In this document: piece by piece, positions 33,912 to 42,226 of the stretch | How the letters are laid out: each line of letters begins with the position of its first letter | Numbering within the stretch: position 1 is the first letter of the stretch | Assembly (NCBI GenBank): GCA_030442035.1 | Contig: JAUJEA010000001.1 | Location: forward strand, 1,271,559-1,335,558 | Direction of reading: 5' to 3' | Origin: Splendidivirga corallicola | Lineage (GTDB): Bacteria > Bacteroidota > Bacteroidia > Cytophagales > Cyclobacteriaceae | Length of the DNA: 64,000 nucleotides | The notes under the pieces: generated by a model | What the model was told of the DNA's origin: nothing | Databases searched by the model: none | What the model saw: the letters and a program-made list of their open reading frames with translations, nothing else | Translations under genes and position numbers: made by a program

Positions 33912-36827
33912 TCAAATTTCTTTGATAAACTCAACCAGATTCACCTCCGGGTCAAGTTCAAGTTTTTTTCTTAGGCGATATCTCCTTTTTTCAACACCGC
34001 TGGTTGAGATATTCATCAAGGTGGCAATTTCCTTCGTTGAAAGATCCATCCTCAAAAAAGCACAAAGTTTCAGCGAAGTCTTAGTTAGCGCTGGGAATTT
34101 AGCACTAAGTCGCTTGAGAAAGTCCTGATGAACCTGATCAAAATGAAATTGAAATCTTTCCCAATTGTTATCCAATCTGGTGTCGTGGTCAATTACTTTA
34201 ATGATCTTTTTTATGGACGTCGGTTGTATCTCATTATGGCTGGCTAGTGCATTTAAGTTTTTCCTAAGTTGATACAGGAATTCATTCTTTTGCGAAATCT
34301 GGACTGCCACCGTGGCCAGTTCTGTATTTTTATGAGCCACTTGTTGGGCTAATTTTTCATTGATCAGCTTTATTCTTTCCCTATCTGCTTTGATCCTTTC
34401 TTCTTCAACTTCTTTTTCTTTCAAAAGGAGTTCCTTGTTTTTTTCCTCCACTAAGCGTTCCTTCTGAAGCTTGAATTTTTGGACAATCCACAACGTCAAA
34501 AGTATTAACGCTAATAGTATGATAGTACCATAGATGATATAAGCCTTTTTGGTTCTATACCAGGGCGGTAAGATCTTAAAATCAAAAGTATCAATGGCGC
34601 TCATATTGCCAAACATATCTCTTGCCCTGACACGAAAGATATAAGCTCCCTCTCTGATGTTGGTATATTCCTTTCTCGTCAAATTTGTCCATTCCGACCA
34701 TTGGGGACTTCCTTGCTCCTGGAGATCAAATGCATATTGATAACTTAGACTTTTGTGATCCTGAAACAATCCCGCCGAATAATCAATGCTTATTCCATTG
34801 AGTTTGTATGGCAAGGTCACCACTCGATCCATATTTGCATTGATAGCTCCCAAAAAAAATGCAGAATCCGGATTAGTTGCGCTTTCTATTTTCCTGATCC
34901 AACTTGGAAATTGATGCTTCTGTTTTTCCTTTCTATTGGAAATGTTATAATCCAGATCCAGGTGTGCAAATCCCTCTTGTGTTCCTATGAAAATATTTCC
35001 ACGATCATAAACATTTACATGTTCATAGCTTCCAACCAACTGGCCGCTCATTTCTCTAATGATATTTTCATTAAGCAAAATGTAGGATCCATTGTCAAGC
35101 GGATTCAAAACCCTGATATTATCTTCTTGAATGATCCACAGGTTCCCATCCTTGTCCTCAAAAATTTTATCTACATATTTGTTGTTTCCCAAATGCCGGT
35201 TCACGAAGTCAAACAATTCAAAAGTATCATTTTCAACATTGTACCTCGCAATACCATCAGAGGTTGTAAACAATACACCCATCTCAGTATCTAAAACAGA
35301 GGAAACATAAAATGGCAATCTTTCGTCCTCCAATCCATAAAATTGTATACTTTCAGTGCTTTGCAGGTCATTGGAGAGTGTCAATTTGTAAAGGCCCTTA
35401 TTACCATGACAAACCCAAATGACCCCGTCTTTATCTTGTGCCATAATCCTGGATGGCTCATTGAATCCTGTTAACTTATTGGCAAATTTCCATCCGCTTC
35501 CTGTAAGCTCAAAAACCAAAATACCTTGGGCAGTTCCTACTAAAAATTGATGAGGCCTGTCTTCCAATTTCAAAAATGTCCATGCATTTTGTGTTGCTTT
35601 TAACAATTCAACATGGCCTCCCTCAACCTTAAAGACACCTCTTTCATGGCCCATAAAATGATTCCCATTTATTTCAAAAAGATTCCAAACCTGTCCTTCG
35701 GCTTTCTCAATGAACTGAAAGCCCTCCAAGTTTACATTAGACCGATTGGCATGATACAAACCCAAATTACTGCCCAGATAAATATCACTTGTTTTTATTA
35801 ACGAGGCATATCCCATTCCCAATAAACCACTTGCTTCCCTGAAAAAAGAAAATGCATTACTCAATGTGATATGGGCTACTCCATTATCCAAAGCAGCCCA
35901 TAAATTATTTTCTCTATCCTTATAAAGGGCATTTATTCTGTTGCTGTTAAGCCCTTTGCTTTTATCGATATGCTGTATCAATTTTCCATCCTGATCTACG
36001 ATGAATAAGCCATGTTGATAGGTTCCTAAGGCAATGAAGTTTCCCTCTAGTGGAAAAACACAAGTGATTTCACTAGTTGCTATTGGACGAGGTACTGGAT
36101 AGGAAATCAACTCAGAACCATTGTAAAGGTACAAGCCACTATTTTGTGTAACAATGAGCTCCTGATCTTCCCTGCATGGAAGAATATCAACAATTTTTGC
36201 ATCTTTCAATGACACACTCCAGGTTAAAGGGCTTAATGCCTCATTTTCCAATATATTCAGCGGTCCCCCAATCGTTTTGACATAAACACGACCATGCACT
36301 GCACCGATATATTGAAAAAATGCTGTTTCATTTGTTTTCCTTTGTACCGTAAACTCTTCTGAGGTATAAGTGAGCAGGAAATGATCTGTTAGAAAGATAG
36401 TCTTTTCATTTGAGTACAAAACACTTTTTACTTCTCCAAATTGTCTGTAGGCGGTGTCAATTTTATGTGTTAAAGAGCTGTAATAAAGCTGTCCCTGGCT
36501 ATCTGTCACCAAACGCCCGAGTTCATCCACAGAACCAACGTATATTTCTTCATTGTGTCCATTTGCCAATGTAATGGCTGTTAGTCCGTTAGGCAGTTCA
36601 ATTTTCTTCCAAGTATTGCCATCAAATTCAAGTACCCCATAGGCATTGCCGACATATATCAATCCACTGTTGGCTTGTATAAGAGAAAAATTTCTTGGAT
36701 GTGAATTATAATCCTGTGAGCCATAATTACTAATTGAGGGTAATCCTATCTTTTTCACCTGAGGGATGACCGGTGTAGCAGTGCTCAATAAAAAAATAAA
36801 CCAAAGGAATATGAATCTGTGCCACAT
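33912..36827 (-). CDS. Membrane-spanning beta-propeller regulator with LuxR-type HTH
   Basis: A 971-residue protein with signal peptide (about 1-23), two-component-regulator propeller repeats (about 30-680, recurring KDRENNLWAALDNGVA and EDKDGNLWIIQED), a Y_Y_Y domain (about 690-755, SEWTNLTRKEYTNIREGAYIFRV), one transmembrane helix (about 761-783), a coiled coil (about 785-850), and a C-terminal LuxR-like helix-turn-helix (about 900-971, LSTKEIATLMNISTSGVEKRRYRLRKKL). There is no histidine kinase or receiver domain. It is therefore a one-component sensor that probably binds a glycan or other ligand in the periplasm and contacts DNA from the membrane. It sits directly upstream of susCD on the same strand and most likely controls them. 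Confidence 0.92.
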   Translation of the reverse strand: MWHRFIFLWFIFLLSTATPVIPQVKKIGLPSISNYGSQDYNSHPRNFSLIQANSGLIYVGNAYGVLEFDGNTWKKIELPNGLTAITLANGHNEEIYVGSVDELGRLVTDSQGQLYYSSLTHKIDTAYRQFGEVKSVLYSNEKTIFLTDHFLLTYTSEEFTVQRKTNETAFFQYIGAVHGRVYVKTIGGPLNILENEALSPLTWSVSLKDAKIVDILPCREDQELIVTQNSGLYLYNGSELISYPVPRPIATSEITCVFPLEGNFIALGTYQHGLFIVDQDGKLIQHIDKSKGLNSNRINALYKDRENNLWAALDNGVAHITLSNAFSFFREASGLLGMGYASLIKTSDIYLGSNLGLYHANRSNVNLEGFQFIEKAEGQVWNLFEINGNHFMGHERGVFKVEGGHVELLKATQNAWTFLKLEDRPHQFLVGTAQGILVFELTGSGWKFANKLTGFNEPSRIMAQDKDGVIWVCHGNKGLYKLTLSNDLQSTESIQFYGLEDERLPFYVSSVLDTEMGVLFTTSDGIARYNVENDTFELFDFVNRHLGNNKYVDKIFEDKDGNLWIIQEDNIRVLNPLDNGSYILLNENIIREMSGQLVGSYEHVNVYDRGNIFIGTQEGFAHLDLDYNISNRKEKQKHQFPSWIRKIESATNPDSAFFLGAINANMDRVVTLPYKLNGISIDYSAGLFQDHKSLSYQYAFDLQEQGSPQWSEWTNLTRKEYTNIREGAYIFRVRARDMFGNMSAIDTFDFKILPPWYRTKKAYIIYGTIILLALILLTLWIVQKFKLQKERLVEEKNKELLLKEKEVEEERIKADRERIKLINEKLAQQVAHKNTELATVAVQISQKNEFLYQLRKNLNALASHNEIQPTSIKKIIKVIDHDTRLDNNWERFQFHFDQVHQDFLKRLSAKFPALTKTSLKLCAFLRMDLSTKEIATLMNISTSGVEKRRYRLRKKLELDPEVNLVEFIKEI

Positions 36828-37104
36828 TTTTTATTAAATGTTTCTTTAAGATTTACTGACCAATTTGTCTGAAATAAGATTAATAATCAAATGATTGGCT
36901 AAATCAAGCTTAATCTTTTTGGAAATGTATCTATTCTATATTCATTAGAATAAACTATAAATACCTGAAATAGTGATTTTTGATCAAGTTGTTTTCGCCT
37001 CCGATTCCGTAATTGCCCTATATCCTTCGGGGGTGAGGGTTAAGAGTGTTTTAAGGGAAATTCTGCACTCCTGAGAAACTGCCGATCAACTTAACCCTCA
37101 AACT
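36828..37104. other. Intergenic region with 11-bp inverted repeat
   Basis: This 277-base A+T-rich gap separates the regulator start from the potassium channel end. TGAGGGTTAAG (37034-37044) and CTTAACCCTCA (37090-37100) form a perfect 11-bp inverted repeat around 45 bases, 4 bases past the channel stop on the minus strand. With no T run it is a hairpin rather than a clear terminator. Confidence 0.4.
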
Positions 37105-37821
37105 TCAATGTTTGTTATGTTTTCTTAGCTCCGAATGTGTGACATACTTACTGATCAGAATACCGACAATAATGATTGAATAGAACTGTCCAAACACTCC
37201 AAAAAGTGCAGCAGCCTTTTTGGCTTCTGGGGTAATCGGGGTGATATCTCCAAAGCCAATGGTCGTCAATGTGATATAACTGAAATAAAGATAATTGTCA
37301 AAGTTCCCAAACACTTCTCCATTAATACCTTGAAATGATCCCGGTTCTGCAAGGTCTATGGTACTGAATGCAAAAGCGCCTAGGACACCTACTAATAAGA
37401 AATCACAAAAAGAGGCCAGGATCACATTAAAAGTTATTTCTCCTGATCTAAAGATTTGTCTCAAGATCTCAACAAAAATGATAGCAAAATAGACACTGAA
37501 GTAAGCATAAAATATGGGCCATAGCGCATTACTCGGATCATCGCTTAGGACAAAGCGGGAAGCCAATGGGATAAGCATCAAAACGCTTAGAATAGTCATC
37601 AACAGCCTGATCGGTTTTGAGTTTCGAATAAACAAATTGATCACACTGAACATGAAAAGCACCAGAGAAATGGGACCGGCAAACTTATCAGCAATCTCCT
37701 GAGGGAAGAAGAGTGATTCAAACAAAATAAAAATCAAGGAAATTAATAGAAATTCATATCGCTTGTCATAGAACCATTTTTTCCTGGCTTCCTTGCGTTG
37801 CTCTTTGCTTAATTTATTCAA
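37105..37821 (-). CDS. Potassium channel family protein (Ion_trans_2)
   Basis: A 238-residue membrane protein with about six hydrophobic helices and the selectivity filter TTIGFGDITP between the last two, as in two-pore-helix potassium channels. The first four helices (about residues 23-125) lack the regular Arg ladder of a voltage sensor. There is no RCK/TrkA_N gating domain; the protein ends shortly after the last helix with a charged tail. It lies 92 bases after the RND pump, so it could be co-transcribed, but a functional link is not evident. Confidence 0.85.
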   Translation of the reverse strand: MNKLSKEQRKEARKKWFYDKRYEFLLISLIFILFESLFFPQEIADKFAGPISLVLFMFSVINLFIRNSKPIRLLMTILSVLMLIPLASRFVLSDDPSNALWPIFYAYFSVYFAIIFVEILRQIFRSGEITFNVILASFCDFLLVGVLGAFAFSTIDLAEPGSFQGINGEVFGNFDNYLYFSYITLTTIGFGDITPITPEAKKAAALFGVFGQFYSIIIVGILISKYVTHSELRKHNKH

Positions 37822-37913
37822 ATGAACTTATTTAAAAATTTAAATTTTAGATTTTCCTCAATAGCATTTTAAATGCGCTCCGGAAATGAAATCTTAACTT
37901 TACCTTTTCCACG

Positions 37914-40900
37914 TCAAAATTCCTTGATAGCTGAAGAAGGCTCAAAACCTTTGTATTTAACCCCAAATAAAATACTATAAAGCACAGGGATGAATACCAG
38001 CGTAATTACTGTGGCGAATAGCAACCCTACCATAATAGCCGCCGCCATAGGTTCCCACATTAAACCTCCACTTACATAAAGTGGTATCAAACCTAATGTT
38101 GTTGTAAAAGTGGTCAGCAGGATTGGTCTAAAACGTTGAAGGCAGGCCATGACCACAGCCTCCTGTGGTGTTCTTTTAAATTCCGTCAGCTCGATTTGTA
38201 TCCGGTCGATTAACACGATGGCATTGTTGATCACAATACCGGCCAGTGAAATAACGCCTAAAAAGGCCATAAACCCAAAGTAAGTTCTCAATGTTATCAA
38301 TCCAATCACCACACCGATGATACCCAATGGAATAGTACTTAATACCATGAATGTCTTTCTGAATGAATTGAATTGAATAATGAGGAGTAAAACAATGATA
38401 AACGCTGACAAAGGCAAGTAGGCAATCACCGCCCCCATATTTTCCGAGGTACTTTCAGCATCTCCCCCAAGCTCAAAATTATAACCTATGGGCCAATCGG
38501 CTTGTTGAGAATCAAGCCAGGGATTGAGTTGCGACATAATTTCTGCTGCGGTAAAGCCATCTTTGACCTCACTTTTTATGGTAATAGTTCTATAAAGATC
38601 GCGTCTGATGATTTTAGCATATTGCCATTCCGGTATAATTTGAGCCACCTGAATTAATGGTACACTTTGTCCGGAATTTTGTGAGTAAATATTCAGTCCT
38701 TCCAATGATTGTACCGTTTGTTGTTCGCTTGCTTCATTTCTGAGCATGATGGGCACACTTTGTTCATCTTCCCGGAATTCGCCCGTTTTAAAGCCATCTA
38801 AAACAGTTTGCAGGGAAATGGCAATATCCTGATTAGTCAGCCCTGCTTTTTGAGCTTTTGTCTGATCAATATCTACTACGAATTTTTTGATCTTGGGGCC
38901 CCAATCATCATTAACATTTTTGGTACCATTGATGGAGGTAAGTTTTGTTTTTATATTATTGGATATATCAAAAAGTTCAGTGGGATCGTTTCCAATGACC
39001 CTTATTTCAATAGGTGTTCCTCCACCCCCCTGACCCAGACGTTTTACTTTGATATCGGCATTAGGAAATTGGTTAAAAGCAAACTCATCCAACACACCAA
39101 TAACCATTTGATTATCATCACCGGAACTAGTATTGATCAGCATATGAGCATAACTTGAATTTGCCTCATCCTGTGAGTAACCCAAATCATAAGATTCAGG
39201 TCCTTGTCCAATAAATGCTGACCAATCCAATACACCTTTGCTTCGTTGTTCGTTGGTCAGCAATGAGTCTTGCATGAACTTTTCGATGCTTGCAACCACT
39301 TCTTCCGTTCGTTCGATCTTCGTTCCCAAAGGAAGGTTAATGTCTACTGTTATCAGGTTCCGTTCACTATCCGGAAAGAAAATAAATGGGACCAAACCAA
39401 ATCCAAAAAGAGACAATACAAAAACCACCACAATACCGACTACCATCAGGGCTTTGAATCTCAATGCTTTTAAGAGCAACGCTTTGTAATAGACTACTAA
39501 CCTATCAAAGATTGATTTTTTTGATTGCTTCTCTGGTTTTTTCACCTTGATAAAGTAAAATGCCAACAAGGTGATCATGGTCAGAGATAATAGCCATGAA
39601 CTAAGCAGGGCCAGAGTAATTACCACGAAGATAGGCCCGACAATATCACCCATAGTTGATTCGGCAAGGAAGAACGATAGAAAGGCAGCTGAGGTTGTAA
39701 GCGTTGAGATGAGGAGAGGGATCATCAACTCACTGCAGGAGGAGATGGCAGCATCCAGAACTTTGCTTCCTTTTTCCATTTTCACCATGATGGATTCGGA
39801 AACTACAATAGCATTGTCCACCATCATACCCAGGGCCATAATCAAAGCGGCCAAGGTAACCTGATTTAGACCAACACCAATTAATCCCATCAACATAAGC
39901 GTCATGACAGTCACCATAGGTATCAGACTGGCTACCACAAGACCGGTTCTAAAGCCTAGAAAGAGCAACATGACTGCCAAAACAATCACAATACTTTGCA
40001 CCAGGTTACTCAGAAAATCATTAATACTGGTATCCACAAAACTATCCAAAGATGCCAGCCTTTGTAGTTCAAGTCCTATTGGGAGTTTAGCATTCCAATC
40101 CACAATTTTTTGATCTATCTGCTCACCAAGGCCGATGATATTAGCACCTTCTTTTAAGGAAACAGATAAAGCCAGCGCTGGCCTGCCATTGATCTTGACC
40201 AATGTATTGGAAGGTTCCTGATATCCTCTGGAAATTTGCGTGATATCTCCCAAATATACTACCTGGCCATTCTCTCCCACCGGAATAATGGTCTTTTTGA
40301 GGTCATCAATTTCAGTAAAATTTCCGGTAGGCTCCAGAATAATTCTTTCGTCCCCCAAATTGACCTTACCTCCTGAATAAATAATATTGGTTGCAGCGAT
40401 GGTGTTTTGCAATTTTCCGGATGATAAACCGTATTCTGTCAATCTTGCATTATCAAATTCCACAAATATTTGTTCGGGCTGCACACCGCCAAGCTCAACT
40501 TTGGCAGCATCCGGAAGTTTAATGATCTCATCTTTGATATCATCCGCATAATCTTTCATTTCTTCAAAGGAATAACCATCACTCACAAGGCCCAGCATAA
40601 TACCATATACCACACCCACATCGCTATCATTCAGACTTGGATGAACGCCCTCTGGCAAATCATCAATCTCATCTAATTTCCTTCTCAGTTCATCCCAAAT
40701 ATTCTGTAATTTCTCAGGTGCCACCTCATCCTTAAGTGTTACGGAAACAACTGAAAGACCTGTTCTGGATGTACTGGCAATCTCTTTGACTTCCGGTATC
40801 TCCTGCGCTTTTTTTTCTATTTTATCACTAACAAGGGATTCTACCCGCTCCGGGCCAGCTCCCGGGAAGCTGGAAACCACAGTGGCTACACGCACCGTAT

Positions 40901-41018
40901 ATGGTGGCATGCTGTCCCGCGGTAACGTTTGATAAAGTGATAATCCTAATACCAGAATTACAATGAGTATTGAAATGGTGATGCGGTTTCTGTCTATGGC
41001 AAACTTGGTAAGGTTCAT
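37914..41018 (-). CDS. RND efflux permease
   Basis: A 1034-residue resistance-nodulation-division transporter with twelve membrane helices and two large periplasmic loops. The start MNLTKFAIDRNRITISILIVILVLG and FPGAGPERVESLVSDKIE are family hallmarks; TM4 contains ALGMMVDNAIVVSE, where the Asp is part of the proton relay, and the second half has the matching SLAGIVINNAIVLIDRI with Asn and Asp. It pumps substrates from the periplasm or membrane to the outside with the adaptor and outer-membrane protein encoded just upstream, 12 bases away. The hydrophobic/amphiphilic (HAE) type is more likely than a metal pump. Substrate unknown. Confidence 0.94.
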   Translation of the reverse strand: MNLTKFAIDRNRITISILIVILVLGLSLYQTLPRDSMPPYTVRVATVVSSFPGAGPERVESLVSDKIEKKAQEIPEVKEIASTSRTGLSVVSVTLKDEVAPEKLQNIWDELRRKLDEIDDLPEGVHPSLNDSDVGVVYGIMLGLVSDGYSFEEMKDYADDIKDEIIKLPDAAKVELGGVQPEQIFVEFDNARLTEYGLSSGKLQNTIAATNIIYSGGKVNLGDERIILEPTGNFTEIDDLKKTIIPVGENGQVVYLGDITQISRGYQEPSNTLVKINGRPALALSVSLKEGANIIGLGEQIDQKIVDWNAKLPIGLELQRLASLDSFVDTSINDFLSNLVQSIVIVLAVMLLFLGFRTGLVVASLIPMVTVMTLMLMGLIGVGLNQVTLAALIMALGMMVDNAIVVSESIMVKMEKGSKVLDAAISSCSELMIPLLISTLTTSAAFLSFFLAESTMGDIVGPIFVVITLALLSSWLLSLTMITLLAFYFIKVKKPEKQSKKSIFDRLVVYYKALLLKALRFKALMVVGIVVVFVLSLFGFGLVPFIFFPDSERNLITVDINLPLGTKIERTEEVVASIEKFMQDSLLTNEQRSKGVLDWSAFIGQGPESYDLGYSQDEANSSYAHMLINTSSGDDNQMVIGVLDEFAFNQFPNADIKVKRLGQGGGGTPIEIRVIGNDPTELFDISNNIKTKLTSINGTKNVNDDWGPKIKKFVVDIDQTKAQKAGLTNQDIAISLQTVLDGFKTGEFREDEQSVPIMLRNEASEQQTVQSLEGLNIYSQNSGQSVPLIQVAQIIPEWQYAKIIRRDLYRTITIKSEVKDGFTAAEIMSQLNPWLDSQQADWPIGYNFELGGDAESTSENMGAVIAYLPLSAFIIVLLLIIQFNSFRKTFMVLSTIPLGIIGVVIGLITLRTYFGFMAFLGVISLAGIVINNAIVLIDRIQIELTEFKRTPQEAVVMACLQRFRPILLTTFTTTLGLIPLYVSGGLMWEPMAAAIMVGLLFATVITLVFIPVLYSILFGVKYKGFEPSSAIKEF

Positions 41019-41030
41019 AGGGTAATCGGC

Positions 41031-42134
41031 TTATTGAAGTTTCACTTTCATTCCATCCAGCAACGTTTGAAGTCCGGCCGTAGCAACCAGGTCGTCTTGT
41101 TTCAAACCTTTTTGTATCTGAAAGCCTTCTGATGTTAAGGCTCCTACTTCAATATATCTTTTCTTTGCAACCCCGGTTTTTCCATCTTGTGATTCAATAA
41201 TAAACACAAAATTGCTCTGCGGATCTTCTCCTACTGCGGCAACAGGAACCATCAGGGAAGTTTCTTTGGATGTTTGCTCCTCCTGTTCAAATTGAAAGGT
41301 AACATTGGCTGCCATTCCTGGCCTGGCTGCCGCTATTTCATCTGTAAGCTTGACGGTAACAGGGTAGGTGGAGTTTTGAGCATTGATGGCATAAGATACT
41401 TCGGATATTTTGCCCTTAAAACGTTGCTGGTTAATTGAAGGAAATTCTATTTGAACTTCTTGTCCATTTTCAATATTTGCTATATACGATTCCGGCACTC
41501 CAATTTCTACCTCCAATCCATCTCCTGCACTCAATATTACCACTTGCTGACCAGCCGAAATATTTTCATTCTCTTCAACATACACAACATTTACAATGCC
41601 TCGCATTGGAGCCCGAAGAACAGTATACTCGAGTTGCGATTTAGCTTGTTTTCTTCTCTGCTTGGCTGCTTTTTCATTGGCTTTGGCAGATTCAAATTGT
41701 GCTTTGGCAGACTCATACTCACTCAACGAAGCATTTTGATTTTCATAAAGTACAGCCACCCTTTCATAATTCGATTTTGTTTGCTTTTCCTGTGCATCAG
41801 CACTTTTTACAGAGGCGTCCGCCTCTTCATATTGCAGTTCAAAGTCTGATGGATCCAGCCTGGCAATAAGCGCACCTCGATTTATTCTCTGCCCCACTCT
41901 TACGTCTACGGTTTGTATGTTGCCCGCTACTTTAAAGCTTAGTACAGTTTCGATACCGGCTTTTGCAGTTCCTGAAAAAGTCCTGCCAAAGGATCCGCTG
42001 GATGTGCCTACCTTCGCATATTTCACAGGACGAATAACCTCCTCTGTTTTCGTTTCTCCTCCCGAGCATGCACTTAAGATGCTCAAAAGCAAAGTAGCAA
42101 AGATTAGATTAATGTGATTAATTAGCTTTTTCAT
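41031..42134 (-). CDS. RND efflux periplasmic adaptor (membrane fusion) lipoprotein
   Basis: A 367-residue membrane-fusion protein with a lipoprotein signal (LSILSAC, Cys23). Barrel-sandwich hybrid halves flank a helical hairpin (about 95-175, ADASVKSADAQEKQTKSNYERVAVLYENQNASLSEYESAKAQ), and the C-terminal beta domains include VGVPESYIANIENGQEVQIEF and GLKQDDLVATAGLQTLLDGMKVKLQ. It bridges the inner-membrane pump and TolC. It lies between the TolC fusion gene (92-base gap upstream) and the RND gene (12 bases downstream). Confidence 0.94.
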   Translation of the reverse strand: MKKLINHINLIFATLLLSILSACSGGETKTEEVIRPVKYAKVGTSSGSFGRTFSGTAKAGIETVLSFKVAGNIQTVDVRVGQRINRGALIARLDPSDFELQYEEADASVKSADAQEKQTKSNYERVAVLYENQNASLSEYESAKAQFESAKANEKAAKQRRKQAKSQLEYTVLRAPMRGIVNVVYVEENENISAGQQVVILSAGDGLEVEIGVPESYIANIENGQEVQIEFPSINQQRFKGKISEVSYAINAQNSTYPVTVKLTDEIAAARPGMAANVTFQFEQEEQTSKETSLMVPVAAVGEDPQSNFVFIIESQDGKTGVAKKRYIEVGALTSEGFQIQKGLKQDDLVATAGLQTLLDGMKVKLQ

Positions 42135-42226
42135 CAGTTTGTGATTAAGTATTTAATTGTCGATGTTGAGAAAATGTTGATCATTAAACTCAAAATTCAA
42201 CATTCAAAATCCATCATTTAGGATAA

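Noticed and set aside
27275..36827. A full polysaccharide utilisation locus
   Set aside because: SusCD and a regulator are present, but no carbohydrate-active enzyme or sulfatase is encoded, so the term would overstate the evidence.
38808..39158. Plus-strand reading frame of 116 codons opposite the RND gene
   Set aside because: Antisense shadow of a well-supported gene with no family features; the same applies to the frames at 41451-41849, 44993-45406, 34755-35294 and 21122-21562.
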